Positions 63,126-64,000 of a stretch of 64,000 nt of DNA are shown in pieces. The stretch lies in contig JBFXHX010000005.1 of the NCBI GenBank assembly GCA_050176585.1, positions 62,001 to 126,000 on the forward strand, written 5' to 3'. The notes beneath the pieces were generated by a model. The model did no database searches. It saw only the letters and a list, made by a program, of their open reading frames with translations, and was not told where the DNA came from. The position numbers and the translations under genes are program-made. This stretch comes from CAYYWP01 sp050176585. Lineage in GTDB: Bacteria; Desulfobacterota; Binatia; HRBIN30; CADEER01. Position 1 is the stretch's first letter. The number at the start of each line of letters is the position of its first letter.

Positions 63126-64000
63126 GTGGGATACCCAACGTGGCTTCGCCGCATCGTTCTCGCCAGCGCGTACGCGCTGATTGTGGGCTCGGCGCCGGCC
63201 TCCTGGGGCGCCAGTGGCACGAGTGCAGAATGCGATGCGCTGCGGCCGCTGCAGCGCATCGATAGCGTCGTCGCGGCAGTATTCGAGGACGGTGCCGGAT
63301 GTGATCTGAACGGTGACGGCGTCGTGAGCAGTGCCGACATCGTGGCGGCACTGCGGGGCGGAACGCCCACGCCAACGTCGTCTCCGGTTCCTACTTCTAG
63401 CCCCACGAGCAGGGTAAGCGCGTCGGGCACCGCAACCGCGACACCGTCGAGCTCGCCGACGCGCGCCGGTTCCGCAGCTGCGACACCGAGCGCCGCGGCC
63501 ACGAGCACCCCAACGTCGACGGCGACGAGGACGGGCGTGCCGACCGGCACAGTTACCGAAACGACCGCGACGCAGACGCCGGCCGAAACCTCTCCCACTT
63601 CCCCACCGACGTCTACGAGTACCTCAATATCTTCGGAGACCGCCACCGTCGGGCTGCATACCCCGACCGCGGTACCCTCCACGAGCGCCACACCGGCACC
63701 TCCCACGGCGTCCGGTTCTGCGACTCGTACCCCGTCTTTGACGACTCCTACGCCGCCCGCGACAGGGAGCTTGAGTCCTAGCGCGACCAGAACGTTGAGC
63801 CCCTCGACCGCGACACCGGTCGGGCCATCAGCGACTCGGAGCGGTACTATCACTCAGGCACCCACGGCGACTCGCACTGCGACGGCGCCGGACGGTGACG
63901 CCACGATTACGCGGACGGTTTCGCCGACGCATACCGTACCGGCGCCGTCCGCGACGCGCACCGCGACCGCGTCGGCCGTCGCGACCACTACGCGCACGTC
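63126..64000 (+). CDS. Secreted dockerin protein with Thr/Pro-rich stalk, N-terminal part
   Basis: At least 291 residues; the frame is open to the window edge. GTG 63126 is the first start after a stop. A signal peptide (IVLASAYALIVGSAPASWGA) is followed by one good dockerin loop (CDLNGDGVVSSAD) and a weak first repeat, then from about residue 85 a Thr/Pro/Ser/Ala stalk (GTPTPTSSPVPTSSPTS onward). It has the same layout as 54276-56975, but its stalk has more Ser and no clear tandem copies in the part visible. The C-terminal domain is outside the window. No strong ribosome binding site was seen. Confidence 0.75.
   Translation, partial: MGYPTWLRRIVLASAYALIVGSAPASWGASGTSAECDALRPLQRIDSVVAAVFEDGAGCDLNGDGVVSSADIVAALRGGTPTPTSSPVPTSSPTSRVSASGTATATPSSSPTRAGSAAATPSAAATSTPTSTATRTGVPTGTVTETTATQTPAETSPTSPPTSTSTSISSETATVGLHTPTAVPSTSATPAPPTASGSATRTPSLTTPTPPATGSLSPSATRTLSPSTATPVGPSATRSGTITQAPTATRTATAPDGDATITRTVSPTHTVPAPSATRTATASAVATTTRT

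Noticed and set aside
63095..63853. Minus-strand Val/Gly-rich frame of about 250 codons.
   Set aside because: Antisense shadow of the second stalk gene, same effect as above.

Overview
The window is a 64 kb piece of a GC-rich, diderm (LptD, LapB-type adaptor, lipoproteins) bacterial chromosome. It is gene-dense, many neighbouring genes overlap by the 4-base ATGA/GTGA pattern, and GTG or TTG starts are common. The gene set (class I cyclopropane synthase, paired ArsA-like ATPases, dockerin proteins with long Thr/Pro/Ala stalks, FG-GAP propeller) resembles uncultured deltaproteobacteria-like or Candidatus Binatota-type genomes; that placement is inference from gene content, not a search result. 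No rRNA, tRNA, CRISPR array, IS element or phage gene was recognised.

Left part (1-27.7 kb) is mostly housekeeping and lipid/envelope genes: a LemA tail, two universal stress proteins, an FAD reductase, a cyclopropane-fatty-acid synthase, FabF, a tandem pair of ArsA-like ATPases, the minus-strand unit proA-nadD-rsfS-lapAB-like, an MFS (GPH) transporter, a Bcp peroxiredoxin, two SDRs, a crotonase, a small lipoprotein, a stand-alone NFACT-R protein, QueG, a FUN14 protein, an M3 oligopeptidase and a minus-strand unit of two ABC exporter half-transporters followed by a lipoprotein aminopeptidase.

The middle (31.5-53.7 kb) is almost all minus strand: argS-SPOR-trpEGDCFBA-folC-lptD, then an upstream-lying unit with an ABC exporter (ATPase plus membrane protein), a divergent KAS III-like protein, FabH and RimI, then an alkyltransferase-like protein with YciI, and on either strand a DUF3187 protein, a MaoC hydratase and a degenerate DprA.

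The unusual content is extracellular. Six paralogous secreted proteins of a family I do not recognise lie in two plus-strand clusters: two genes at 28.1-30.9 kb, divergent from a seven-bladed FG-GAP propeller gene, and four genes at 57.4-62.5 kb. The four-gene cluster lies between two secreted proteins that carry dockerin-type calcium loops followed by Thr/Pro-rich stalks (54.3-57.0 kb and 63.1 kb to the window edge). Both clusters begin behind the same 15-base element containing a -35-like TTGAC, every member has a strong AAGGAG ribosome binding site, and each cluster ends in a good intrinsic terminator. The paralogs differ mainly by the presence or absence of four-cysteine inserts at fixed places. 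Together this looks like a coordinately and strongly expressed, undescribed cell-surface or secreted system.
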